Below are positions 26,742-35,319 of a stretch of DNA of 64,000 nucleotides, piece after piece. The stretch covers positions 1-64,000 of the forward strand of contig JAFGDS010000048.1 in NCBI GenBank assembly GCA_016931995.1, in the 5' to 3' direction. Below the pieces are notes generated by a model. That model was not told the DNA's origin. It did not search any database and saw only the letters and a list, made by a program, of their open reading frames with translations. A program made the position numbers and the translations under genes. Each line of letters begins with the position of its first letter. Positions within the stretch are counted from its first letter, which is position 1. The DNA comes from Pirellulales bacterium (lineage in GTDB: Bacteria; Planctomycetota; Planctomycetia; Pirellulales; Thermoguttaceae).

Positions 26742-29700
26742 TTGTTGCGTTCCAAGCGCAACGCCGGCTCCCCGCGCTTCCCGCTATTAGGCAAGGACGC
26801 CACGCTGCTTCGACCCGACCTCGCGACGAATCCGGCCACGGGGCGCTGCGCGCATGCAAGATGGCGCGCTTGCGGGGTCGCATTGCGCGCCGCGGCAATC
26901 GCGGGCTGGGCCATCGTGGCCATCGCGGCCGGCGCGAGCCTCGCGCGGGTCGAGCTGCCCGAGGCGGAATCGAGAGCGTCCATCGCCGTATCGGCCGACT
27001 GGGCCCAGCGATGGATGCAGGGCTCGTACGAAGTCTGGGTGCTGCGGGGGAATTGTCGGATCCAGCAGGGGCTCGATGTGGCCCAGAGTAAAGAGGCCGT
27101 GCTCTGGGTGGACCGCTCGGGGCCGATCCCGCCGGAGGGCCAGAACGTCATCGCCTATCTCGAAGGCGACGTGCTGATTCGCCGCGAGGTGGAGCGTCAG
27201 AACGTCACGCTGACGGACGAGACGTGGTTTGGGCGGCTGCGGGGCAACGGCGTGATGACGCGCATTGCGCAGGTTGCGGGGCCGCCGGAGGTCCCGCCGG
27301 CCATCTACCGTCGCGGCATGGCCCGCCGTATGCCCGAGGTCAGCCGCGCCATCCGCCACACGCAATACACGCAACTCGACACGCCGCCCGAGCCCGTGGC
27401 GCCCGGAACGCCGACGGGCGCGACGCGGCGGATCCGCATCCTGCCCCGCGGCAATTCGCGGATGCAGGCCGACTGGACGCCCGGCCCCACCGGCCGCGAC
27501 GCGATCGGCGTGATCAACTCGGGCGTGAACCTGATCGTCGACGGTCTGCCCGGCTGGGGGACGATCGACGTCGAGACCGACCGGCTGGTCATTTGGACCG
27601 TGGGGCCGGATGAGCTCCGCGCCCGCAACGAAGCCCTGCAAAGCGAGGACCTTCCGCTGGAGATCTACATGGAAGGCAACATCGTCTTCCGGCAGGAGCA
27701 GCGGGTGGTGTACGCCGACCGGATGTACTACGACGTGCGGCGCAACGTCGGCATGATCCTGGGCGCGGAGATGCTCACGCCCGTGCGGAAGTTCGAGGGT
27801 CTCTTGCGCCTGCGAAGCGAGATCCTCCACCAGACGGACGCCAACCACTACTTCGCCCAGAACGGCTTCGTCACGTCCAGTCGGATGGGCAAGCCCGGCT
27901 ACCGCGCCCAGATCGGCGACGTCGAGGTCGAGGATTTCCAGCGGCCCGTGTTCGATCCCGTCTCCGGCGAACAGGTCGGCACGGAGGCCGATCAACGGGT
28001 CACGGGCCGCAATACGTTCCTCTTCCTGGAAGACCTACCCCTCTTCTACTGGCCCATCGTCTCGACCACGCTCGAGGAACCGACCTTCTTCATCCGGCGG
28101 GCCGTCTTCCGCAACGATCGGGTCTTCGGCACGCAGATCCTCACCAAGTGGGACGGCTACCAGTTGCTCGGCGTGAAGAACAAGCCGGAGGGCACCGATC
28201 TCGACCTGACCCTGGACTACCTTAGCTACCGCGGGTTCGGCCACGGCGCGAGCATGAGGTACAACCGCACGGGACTGTTGCGTGTCCCGGGCCGCAACGC
28301 GGGACTCGTCGATTACTGGGGCATCAAGGACCACGGCCACGACAATCTCGGTCGCGACCGGCGCAACCTCATGCCCGAGAAAAGCTATCGCCACCGCCTC
28401 TTCTGGCAGCATCGCCAGGAGCTCACTTCCGACTGGCGCGTCTCGGCCGAGGTCGGGTGGATCAGCGACCGCAATTTCCTCGAACAATACTACGAGCGCG
28501 AGTGGGACGAACTGAAGGACGAGGCCACGGGCGTCGAGTTCAAACGCCGCGCGGATAACACCACCTGGAGCATTACCGCCGACACCCGCCTCAACGAGTT
28601 CTTCACCCAAACCGAGTGGTACCCCCGGGCCGACCACTACTGGCTCGGCCAGCCGCTCTTCGGCGACGCGCTGACGTGGCACGAGCATTCGCAGGCCGGC
28701 TATGGACGCTACCGCATCCTGAGCACGCCGGAAAACCAGGCCGATCAAGACGTGTTCGCGCCGCTGCCTTGGGAAATCGCCGCCAAGGGCGAGCGGCTCG
28801 TCACCACGCACGAGCTGGACTGGCCGCTCCAGTTCGGCCCGGTCAAAACGGTGCCCTATGCCCTGGGACAGTTGGCCCATTGGGGCGAGGACCTGACGGG
28901 CGAAAGCCTCAATCGGGCGTATTGGCAGGCGGGCATGAGGGCAAGCCTGCCGATGTGGCGGGCGGACCCGAGCATCGAAAGCGCGCTGTGGAACGTGCAC
29001 GGCCTGGCGCACAAGATCGTCTTCGACGCGGAATTCTCCGTGGCCGAAGCCAACCGCGACGTCGAGCGGCTGCCGCTTTACGACGCGCTGGACGACGACT
29101 CCGTCGAGGCGTTCCGCCGCCGGCTGGCCTTTTTGACGTTCGGCACGCCCACCACGCCTGTCACGCCCCAATACCCCGCGCAGTTCGATCCCCGCTACTA
29201 CGCCCTGCGGTCGGGCCTGGCCGGCTGGGTCACCTCGCCCAGCGCCGAGGTGCTCGACGACATGATGGCCCTGCGCCTGGGCATGCGCCAACGCTGGCAG
29301 ACGAAGCGGGGTATGCCCGGCTCGCGCCACATCCTCGACTGGGTCACCTTCGACACCGGCGTCGTCTGGTTTCCCAACCCCGATCGCGACAACTTCGGCA
29401 CGGCCCTCGGCCTGGCCAACTACGACTTCCGCTGGCACATCGGCGACCGGCTGACGCTGGTTTCCGACGGGCTGTTCGACTTTTTTGACGAGGGCCAGCA
29501 GATCGTCACCCTGGGCGGGTTTCTCAGCCGGCCGCCGCGCGGCAACCTCTATCTGGGCGTCCGCTTTCTCGAGGGCCCCATCAGCAGCCACGTCCTCACG
29601 ACGTCGTACAGCTACCGCATGAGCCCCAAGTGGATCTCCGCGTTCGGCATGTCGGTCGACCTGCGCGACGGCGGCAATGTCGGCCAGCGGCTCGCCATCA

Positions 29701-29867
29701 CGCGGGTGGGCGAGGCGCTCTTGTTCAGCGTCGGCTTCAATATCGACGCCACCCGCGGCAACTACGGGGCGACGTTCATGATGGAACCGCGGTTTCTTCC
29801 CAAGTCGCGACTGGCCCGGGCCGGCGGCGCGTACGTGCCCGTCGCGGGCGCGTACGGACTCGAATAG
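26742..29867 (+). CDS. LptD/OstA-like outer-membrane protein
   Basis: A protein of about 1,040 residues. After a hydrophobic N-terminal segment (about 47-65: LRAAAIAGWAIVAIAAGASL) comes an OstA-like region of short beta strands (VLRGNCRIQQG, VIAYLEGDVLIRRE and YADRMYYDVRRNVG), then a long C-terminal part with alternating strands consistent with a beta-barrel (for example WISAFGMSVDLRDG). In LptD this inserts lipopolysaccharide into the outer membrane. Planctomycete members are divergent, so only LptD-like is claimed. No ATG fits the start: the frame opens at TTG 26646; TTG 26742 lies 13 bp after AGGAGG, and TTG 26883 is a shorter option. Followed 11 bp later by dgkA. Confidence 0.75.
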   Translation: MLRSKRNAGSPRFPLLGKDATLLRPDLATNPATGRCAHARWRACGVALRAAAIAGWAIVAIAAGASLARVELPEAESRASIAVSADWAQRWMQGSYEVWVLRGNCRIQQGLDVAQSKEAVLWVDRSGPIPPEGQNVIAYLEGDVLIRREVERQNVTLTDETWFGRLRGNGVMTRIAQVAGPPEVPPAIYRRGMARRMPEVSRAIRHTQYTQLDTPPEPVAPGTPTGATRRIRILPRGNSRMQADWTPGPTGRDAIGVINSGVNLIVDGLPGWGTIDVETDRLVIWTVGPDELRARNEALQSEDLPLEIYMEGNIVFRQEQRVVYADRMYYDVRRNVGMILGAEMLTPVRKFEGLLRLRSEILHQTDANHYFAQNGFVTSSRMGKPGYRAQIGDVEVEDFQRPVFDPVSGEQVGTEADQRVTGRNTFLFLEDLPLFYWPIVSTTLEEPTFFIRRAVFRNDRVFGTQILTKWDGYQLLGVKNKPEGTDLDLTLDYLSYRGFGHGASMRYNRTGLLRVPGRNAGLVDYWGIKDHGHDNLGRDRRNLMPEKSYRHRLFWQHRQELTSDWRVSAEVGWISDRNFLEQYYEREWDELKDEATGVEFKRRADNTTWSITADTRLNEFFTQTEWYPRADHYWLGQPLFGDALTWHEHSQAGYGRYRILSTPENQADQDVFAPLPWEIAAKGERLVTTHELDWPLQFGPVKTVPYALGQLAHWGEDLTGESLNRAYWQAGMRASLPMWRADPSIESALWNVHGLAHKIVFDAEFSVAEANRDVERLPLYDALDDDSVEAFRRRLAFLTFGTPTTPVTPQYPAQFDPRYYALRSGLAGWVTSPSAEVLDDMMALRLGMRQRWQTKRGMPGSRHILDWVTFDTGVVWFPNPDRDNFGTALGLANYDFRWHIGDRLTLVSDGLFDFFDEGQQIVTLGGFLSRPPRGNLYLGVRFLEGPISSHVLTTSYSYRMSPKWISAFGMSVDLRDGGNVGQRLAITRVGEALLFSVGFNIDATRGNYGATFMMEPRFLPKSRLARAGGAYVPVAGAYGLE

Positions 29868-29878
29868 GCGGTCTTGCC

Positions 29879-30286
29879 ATGTTTCAGGACGAGCGCGAAC
29901 GAACCGAGAGGCTCTGGAGCGAGAAATTCCGCGACGCCTTCCGCGGTCTGAAGCAGGGCGTCCGCGGCCAAAGCAGCTTCTTCGCCCATTTCTTTCTCGC
30001 GGCCGTGGTGATCGTGGCCGGTTGGACGCTGGGCGTCAGCCGCGCGGAGTGGTGTCTGTTAGCGCTGTGCATCGCCGGCGTGTTTTCGGCGGAGATGTTC
30101 AACAGCGCGCTGGAGTCGATGGCCAAGGCGATCACCCACGAGCACAACCCCCACGTTGGCGGCGCGCTGGACATCGGCAGCGCCGCCGTCCTGATCGCGT
30201 CGATCGGCGCCGCGGTCGTCGGCGCCGCGGTCTTCCTCCACCGCGTCGGCCTGCTGTTCGAGTGGTGGCCCGGCGCGAAGACGTGA
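29879..30286 (+). CDS. dgkA: Diacylglycerol kinase-like small membrane protein
   Basis: A 135-residue integral membrane protein with three predicted helices (FFAHFFLAAVVIVAGWTLG, WCLLALCIAGVFSAEMF and AAVLIASIGAAVVGAAVFL). The DgkA/undecaprenol kinase signature EMFNSALE is present, with the catalytic Glu and Asn and the basic N-terminal amphipathic helix FRDAFRGLKQGVRGQ. Such enzymes phosphorylate diacylglycerol or undecaprenol and feed envelope recycling. It starts 11 bp after the LptD-like gene, so the two are likely one transcript. Which lipid is used is not clear. Confidence 0.9.
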   Translation: MFQDERERTERLWSEKFRDAFRGLKQGVRGQSSFFAHFFLAAVVIVAGWTLGVSRAEWCLLALCIAGVFSAEMFNSALESMAKAITHEHNPHVGGALDIGSAAVLIASIGAAVVGAAVFLHRVGLLFEWWPGAKT

Positions 30287-30303
30287 GCAAAGGGATGGAG
30301 ATC

Positions 30304-30426
30304 ACCACGGAGACCCGGAAGCCCTTTCTTTGGCCCAGGCTGGAGAAAGGACACGAAAGCGCCTGGGCCAGAATTCTCGGACGGACGCCAAGACGTCATC
30401 CTCCGTGTTCTCCGTGTCTCCGTGGT
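30304..30426. repeat. Nested inverted repeat (outer R4, inner TGGCCCAGGC)
   Basis: Outer arms ACCACGGAGACCCGG (30304-30318) and CCGTGTCTCCGTGGT (30412-30426) match with one mismatch. Inside, TGGCCCAGGC (30331-30340) and GCCTGGGCCA (30361-30370) are a perfect 10-bp inverted pair. The right outer arm lies partly within the last codons of the gene that ends at 30396. Confidence 0.75.
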
Positions 30427-33413
30427 AAATCCTCCCTATTCCTTCCGGCAAGCGCCACGTAGCGGCCGTCGTCCAGGGCGACAAAAACGCGGCCCTGGGC
30501 GTCCAGGGCAAGGCCCCATTGGATCGGCCGGTCGGGCAGGTCGTGCCGCCAGAGCACGCGGCCGTCGTCCAGCGCCAGCGCGGCCACTGCATACCGCGAC
30601 TCCGAAACCGTGCCGGCCACGACCAAGGCGTTCTCCCCCAACGCCAAGGCCAGCGGCTCGGCGAAGTGGGTCGATACCCACGCGATCCGCGGCTTTTTCG
30701 CCGGATCGGGGTCGGCAACGATCCGGAATAGGCGGTCGTCCACGCCGCGGATGACGGCGGCCTCCGAATCGGCCTGCACAAGCCGGCGGCAGAAGTACCG
30801 GCCCGCCCAATAGTCCTTGGGCGCGTATAACAATCGGTCGAACGCCACGACGCGATCGTTCACGACGAACAGCTCCCGACCGCGCGGCGCCTTGTGGTGC
30901 CATTCGGGTCCAAGCTGGGTCAGGCAGCGGCCATCGTCCAGATCGTACACGGCGGGCGAGGCGACGTTGCCGCCGGCCAGATAGAGTTGTCCCTTGTGCA
31001 ACAGCAGATGCCCCTGCACGCTCACGCCGCTGGCACGCTGATCGTCGTCGAGGCAACCCGAGCGGTTGTTCTGCCAGTGGATCCGCCCGCTCGCGGCGTC
31101 CAGCGCGACAACGTGCGTGCCGTCGTAGCTGGCGATGCCGGCGGCGGCGTAGACCGTGTCGCCCTCGGCCAACACGCCCGAGGCCACGGGCCAAGTCGAA
31201 ACGAGCCGGCCGTAGACGGGGATCTTCCGCTCTTGGGGCGCGACGCGGAACCGCCAGAGCGGCTTGCCCGAGGACGCCTCGAAGGCGTACACGTTTCCGT
31301 CGCCGCTGCCGATGAAGAGCCGTCCCTCGCTGACCGAAGGCGGAAACGCGATGGGCCCGCCCGTGTGGACCGTCCAGCACGGCGCGCCGCTGGCGGCGTC
31401 CACCGCGCGGATCGCCCCGTCCGACCCGCTCAAGAAGACCATTCCCCCGGCGGTGACCGGCGCGGCGGCGTCGCGAGGGCTGGGCGGCACGTACTGCCAG
31501 GCGGTGGCCACCTCGGAGCGGATCGCCACGGGGCTCGATGCCCGACGGCGGTTGTCCGCCCGATACGTCGGCCAATCGCCCGGCGCGGTCTCCAGCGGCG
31601 CGAGCGGCTCGTCGGCCGCCGCGAACGTCTCCAACCGTTCTTCCTCGACCGCGTCGCGGTGGAAGCGGAAGTCGCCCGCCGGACCGAGACAGATGATTCC
31701 CACCAGCGACAAGCTGCAGTCGCACATCCAGGGCCCGAAGTAGAGCATCCCGCCGGCCACGATCACGCCGTCGTGGCAATCCGGCCGCATCAAGGCAATC
31801 CGTTCGGGATGGCGGTCGGGCAGGGTCAGGCGGAGCGTGCCGCTGTTCTCGTAGGCTCGGGCGAAAATGCTATCCGCCGTGCCCGTCGCGCGGGTGCAGT
31901 TACCCCGAGGCACCGGCAGATCGGCCAGCACCCGGCCGGTGAGCGGCTCGAAGAGCTTGCTTGGCCCGGTGCGGCCCAGGGCAAAAAGCCCCTCGTCCCG
32001 AAGGACCAGTTGAAGGTTGCCGTCGGGGTGTTGCCAGAGCAGCCGGCCGTCTTCGGTCGAAGCGGCCACTAGCCGCGTCCGCTGCGGTCCAGCAAAGTAC
32101 AACGCTCCCTCGCCGCACATCAGGTACGTCTGGGAGGAGAACCCCTTGTTGTAGAGCTGGGCCCGATCGTGCGGGCCGATGGCCTTCAGGAGTTCGGAGT
32201 CCGCCGTGCGCCAAATCTCCTTGCCCGTGGCCGCCTCGCGGCAGGCCAGCCAGTTCGGATGGGAGTAGAAGTAGATCCGTCCGCCCCGCATGGCCACCGC
32301 CCGGGCGTCGATCGGCTCCTTTTCGGTGTGCAGCCAGCGGACCTCGCGCGTGGCCAGGTCCATGGCGAACATCGTGCGGCCGAAGCCCCAGGGGTAGTCG
32401 GGCCGGTCGTAGCCGGGCGTCATGGGCTGCCAGGGCCAGCCCGCGTGCGTGCTCGCGCCGCGCAGTGTCGCGTCCCGGAGTTCTTCCCCGCCGACCACCG
32501 CGTACAGCACGCCGTCGTCCAGGGCCATCCACTTCCAGACCGGTCCGTCGGCCTCCTTCGGCGCGACAATTTCGTCTTTCACCTCGCCCGTGGCCGTGTC
32601 GATCAGCTTGCACGAGCGGCTGTCGGCCACGTACAGCACGTCGGGCGTGGCGACCATCGTGTTGCGATGGATGTTGAAACCCTCCTCCAGCGGCCGCTTC
32701 CACAGCAGCGTTCCGTTGTAGCCGTTGAAGGCCACGAGCGTGTTGAGCCACGGCCAATCGCGCTTCTTGAAGCCGACGTGGCCAAACGCTTTGAACACGC
32801 GACCGGCCGACGTGACCGTCACCTCGGGAAACGGCACGTAAAACGGCTCCGCCAGGAACTGCGTCAGGTAGGGCGCGCGGGCGAGCTGGTCCGACGACTG
32901 CGTGTTGTTGTTCGGACGGCGGTACGGATGGGTCCAATCGTCCGCCTCGCTGGGATACGGTTTGACGACCTCCTCGGAGGCGAGAATCAGCTTGCCCAGC
33001 GGCCGTATCGCGCGGAGCAGCTCGGCCTTGTGGGTCGAGGCGTCCGCAACCCGCTCGGGCAAGACCACCACGGCATCGGCCAACTGGTCGGCAAGATGGA
33101 TGGGCGCCCAGGGCCCCTCTTCGACGAACACGCGCGTTCCCAGTAGGCCGAGCTTGTCGAGACTCGCCCGGGCCGACTCGACCACCTGGCGATCGGGATG
33201 CTGCACGTGGATCGTCAATTCGCTCCGCGCGGCCAGCGCGGCGGCCGGCTCGGCCGGCGCGTCGGCCAGAAGCACGCAGATGCCCCGCGGCGAGTCGAGC
33301 CGCTCCAGAACGGCGTCGGCGTCGAACGGATTCTCCTCCGCCCCGGCACGGGCCGCGAGAATCGCCATCACCGCCGCCATCCAACACCACACCATGGGTC
33401 TGTGTTGCAACAT
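30396..33413 (-). CDS. Large exported PQQ-like beta-propeller protein
   Basis: A 1,005-residue secreted protein. A signal peptide is present (VWCWMAAVMAILAARAGAE). Residues about 45-140 form a Rossmann-like domain similar to the methyltransferase-like part seen in this family (ELTIHVQHPDRQVVESARAS). The rest is built of PQQ-type beta-propeller blades, for example GTLLWKRPLEEG, TGKEIWRTADSELL, ASGAPCWTVHTGGPI and SGKPLWRFRVAP. No dehydrogenase active-site residues are obvious, so the activity is unknown. The final residues (EDLPRRHGEHGG) are translated from an R4 repeat, suggesting the original stop was displaced. Start at ATG 33413, with GGGAGGTGCGGG upstream. Confidence 0.85.
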   Translation of the reverse strand: MLQHRPMVWCWMAAVMAILAARAGAEENPFDADAVLERLDSPRGICVLLADAPAEPAAALAARSELTIHVQHPDRQVVESARASLDKLGLLGTRVFVEEGPWAPIHLADQLADAVVVLPERVADASTHKAELLRAIRPLGKLILASEEVVKPYPSEADDWTHPYRRPNNNTQSSDQLARAPYLTQFLAEPFYVPFPEVTVTSAGRVFKAFGHVGFKKRDWPWLNTLVAFNGYNGTLLWKRPLEEGFNIHRNTMVATPDVLYVADSRSCKLIDTATGEVKDEIVAPKEADGPVWKWMALDDGVLYAVVGGEELRDATLRGASTHAGWPWQPMTPGYDRPDYPWGFGRTMFAMDLATREVRWLHTEKEPIDARAVAMRGGRIYFYSHPNWLACREAATGKEIWRTADSELLKAIGPHDRAQLYNKGFSSQTYLMCGEGALYFAGPQRTRLVAASTEDGRLLWQHPDGNLQLVLRDEGLFALGRTGPSKLFEPLTGRVLADLPVPRGNCTRATGTADSIFARAYENSGTLRLTLPDRHPERIALMRPDCHDGVIVAGGMLYFGPWMCDCSLSLVGIICLGPAGDFRFHRDAVEEERLETFAAADEPLAPLETAPGDWPTYRADNRRRASSPVAIRSEVATAWQYVPPSPRDAAAPVTAGGMVFLSGSDGAIRAVDAASGAPCWTVHTGGPIAFPPSVSEGRLFIGSGDGNVYAFEASSGKPLWRFRVAPQERKIPVYGRLVSTWPVASGVLAEGDTVYAAAGIASYDGTHVVALDAASGRIHWQNNRSGCLDDDQRASGVSVQGHLLLHKGQLYLAGGNVASPAVYDLDDGRCLTQLGPEWHHKAPRGRELFVVNDRVVAFDRLLYAPKDYWAGRYFCRRLVQADSEAAVIRGVDDRLFRIVADPDPAKKPRIAWVSTHFAEPLALALGENALVVAGTVSESRYAVAALALDDGRVLWRHDLPDRPIQWGLALDAQGRVFVALDDGRYVALAGRNREDLPRRHGEHGG

Positions 33414-33604
33414 CCCGCACCTCCCGAGTCAATCGCGTGGCCAAGGACCGGTTCGCGCGCCCCCCGTAGGCTACCACTTCCCGATGGATAGAGGAATACC
33501 CTGCCCGAAGGCGCCCCCCACGTCTGGCCAAGGCCGGGCGGATCGTGGTAGAGTGAACACGCTGGATGGGTGGGAGCCGTATCGATGCAACACAATCGCG
33601 AAAA

Positions 33605-33630
33605 CGGCGACGAGTCGCCGCACTCCAAAG
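33605..33630. repeat. R7 repeat, left copy
   Basis: CGGCGACGAGTCGCCGCACT followed by CCAAAG. Its reverse complement (25 of 26 bases) lies at 34881-34906, on the other side of the C45-type gene. Confidence 0.8.
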
Positions 33631-33644
33631 AAGGGAGAAGCCTC

Positions 33645-34871
33645 ATGATCGTTCGTCGCCCGGCGCTGGCGGTTGTCGCTTTGGTCGGCCTGCTGGCCGG
33701 CGCGTCGTGTTCCTCGGCTCGGGCCGTCGAAAAGCTCGCCGGACGGCTCGAAACCCGCCAGGGCGTGTCCATCCTGTTCCTCCACGGCACGCCGCGCGAA
33801 AACGGCTACGCCCAAGGGTATCTGCTGGCCAAGCGGGTCACGGTCCTCTTCGAGAACGCCTTCGAGCGGATTGGCGATTTCGCCGCGGGCGTGAACTACG
33901 AGCAGCTTTCGCGGTTGACCCAAGTGATTCTCAAGACCTCCGAACGCGAGCGGGCCGAGGCCGAGGGCATCATCGCCGGCATCCGCGACCGGCTGGGACC
34001 GGATGGCTTGAAGAGCAAGGCGCTCGGGCGGGAACTCTCGGCCGACGACGTGCTCAACGCCAACGCCCTGCCCGACCTCGGGCGGATGGGCTGCTCGTCG
34101 TTCGCCGCCTGGGGTAGCCGCACGGCCGACGGCGGGCCCATCGTGGGCCGCAATCTCGACTACTTCGGTCGCGAGGTGTTCTCCGGCGCCCACGTGCTCG
34201 TCGTCCGCGCGTCCACCGAGCCGAATCGCCGCGGTTGGGTTGCCCTGAATTTCGCCGGCGGGATCGGCGTCGGCACCGTGATCAACGACGCCGGCACGAT
34301 GGTGGCCACGCACGACAGCGGCGGGCTTCGGGCGATGCCCGCCGGCCAGATGCGCTGCCGCGGGTTCATCGTCCGCGACCTGGTCGAGTCCCTCTCGGGC
34401 TCGGGCGACGTGCCCGACCAGGCCGCGCGATTCTGCCGACGAGAGCCGACTTCGTTCGCCACGAACCTGCTCATTGCCCCACCGTCCGGGCCCGCCGGCG
34501 TGCTCGAATACGACCAGGACGTCGCCAACCAGCAGGGCGTCACCCTCCGCCGGCCCGCCAAGGGCGAGGACTGGATCGTCGTGACGAACCACTACCGCGA
34601 CCGCGCCGCGCCCTATGAGTGTCCCCGTTACGAATCGCTGGCCGAGCCTTTGGCCGCCGGGCGAAAGCTCGCCTCGACCGCCGACGGCTGGGACCTCATC
34701 ACCCGCGCCTCGCGCGACGGCACGCTCCAAACGGTCGTCTACCAGCCCTCGATGCACAAGATCCTCCTGAGCTTCTCGACCGCCACCACGCCCGCCCACA
34801 AGGTGAAGCCCGTTGAGTTTGACATCGAGGAGTTGTACAAGGAGGCCAAGGCCGCCACCGATGCTGAGTGA
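33645..34871 (+). CDS. Exported C45-type peptidase/acyltransferase-like hydrolase
   Basis: A 408-residue protein with a signal peptide (VVALVGLLAGASCSSARA). The fold and motifs resemble the C45 family of N-terminal nucleophile hydrolases: MGCSSFAAWGSRTADGGPIV with putative nucleophile C150, then GRNLDYFG and GTVINDAGTMVATHD. In that family autocleavage exposes the Cys, which then hydrolyses an amide bond, such as in penicillin precursors or other acyl-amino acids. The substrate here is unknown. ATG 33645 follows AAGGGAGAAG. Two R7 repeats in opposite orientation flank the gene within 40 bp on each side. Confidence 0.75.
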   Translation: MIVRRPALAVVALVGLLAGASCSSARAVEKLAGRLETRQGVSILFLHGTPRENGYAQGYLLAKRVTVLFENAFERIGDFAAGVNYEQLSRLTQVILKTSERERAEAEGIIAGIRDRLGPDGLKSKALGRELSADDVLNANALPDLGRMGCSSFAAWGSRTADGGPIVGRNLDYFGREVFSGAHVLVVRASTEPNRRGWVALNFAGGIGVGTVINDAGTMVATHDSGGLRAMPAGQMRCRGFIVRDLVESLSGSGDVPDQAARFCRREPTSFATNLLIAPPSGPAGVLEYDQDVANQQGVTLRRPAKGEDWIVVTNHYRDRAAPYECPRYESLAEPLAAGRKLASTADGWDLITRASRDGTLQTVVYQPSMHKILLSFSTATTPAHKVKPVEFDIEELYKEAKAATDAE

Positions 34872-34880
34872 CTTTCGCGC

Positions 34881-34906
34881 CTTTGGAGTGCGGCGACTCG
34901 TCACCG
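34881..34906. repeat. R7 repeat, right copy
   Basis: CTTTGGAGTGCGGCGACTCG followed by TCACCG, inverted relative to the left copy at 33605-33630; one base differs. Confidence 0.8.
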
Positions 34907-35319
34907 CCTATTCGGGACTGCGATGATCCACGACGACGGTTTGGACGGCATTGTCGTGGCAACACGTTCCTGCCCGTTCTCCGCGCTAATGAGCAATCGT
35001 GCTGCTCCCCAAGTCCATGTGGGGCATTGGAAGCATCCCCCTGTTGGGTGTATCCTGGCGATTCGAATAATCAATCCACATCTTTCAAGGTGGACGCCGG
35101 CCGGAATGAAGCGGTATTCTAGCGGTGGAGGCCCACGAATGCCGATGATGCGCCATATGCGCCCATTCGTGGTCACGTGTCAACCGACCTTCCCTCGCGC
35201 GTAAATACGTTTCTGATATGCGCCGGCTAATGGCGTTGCGTCACTTGCTGATCATGCGGTCCGTATAATTAGCTGGGTTTCGGTCGACATCCGGCCCATC
35301 GCTGTCACCTTTTGCTGCA
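34907..35319. other. Leader region of the ImmA/IrrE-DUF4411 pair
   Basis: About 410 bp. From about 35180 the base composition becomes visibly richer in A and T than elsewhere in the window. TATAAT at 35264-35269 is a good -10 box about 50 bp before the ATG at 35320, but no -35 box at proper spacing was found. A short open frame at 34923-35204 has no ribosome site or recognisable product and is not called. Confidence 0.45.

Noticed and set aside
34923-35204. A 93-residue frame between the C45-type gene and the ImmA/IrrE gene
   Set aside because: No ribosome site, low-complexity product, no recognisable family; could be a remnant but unsupported.
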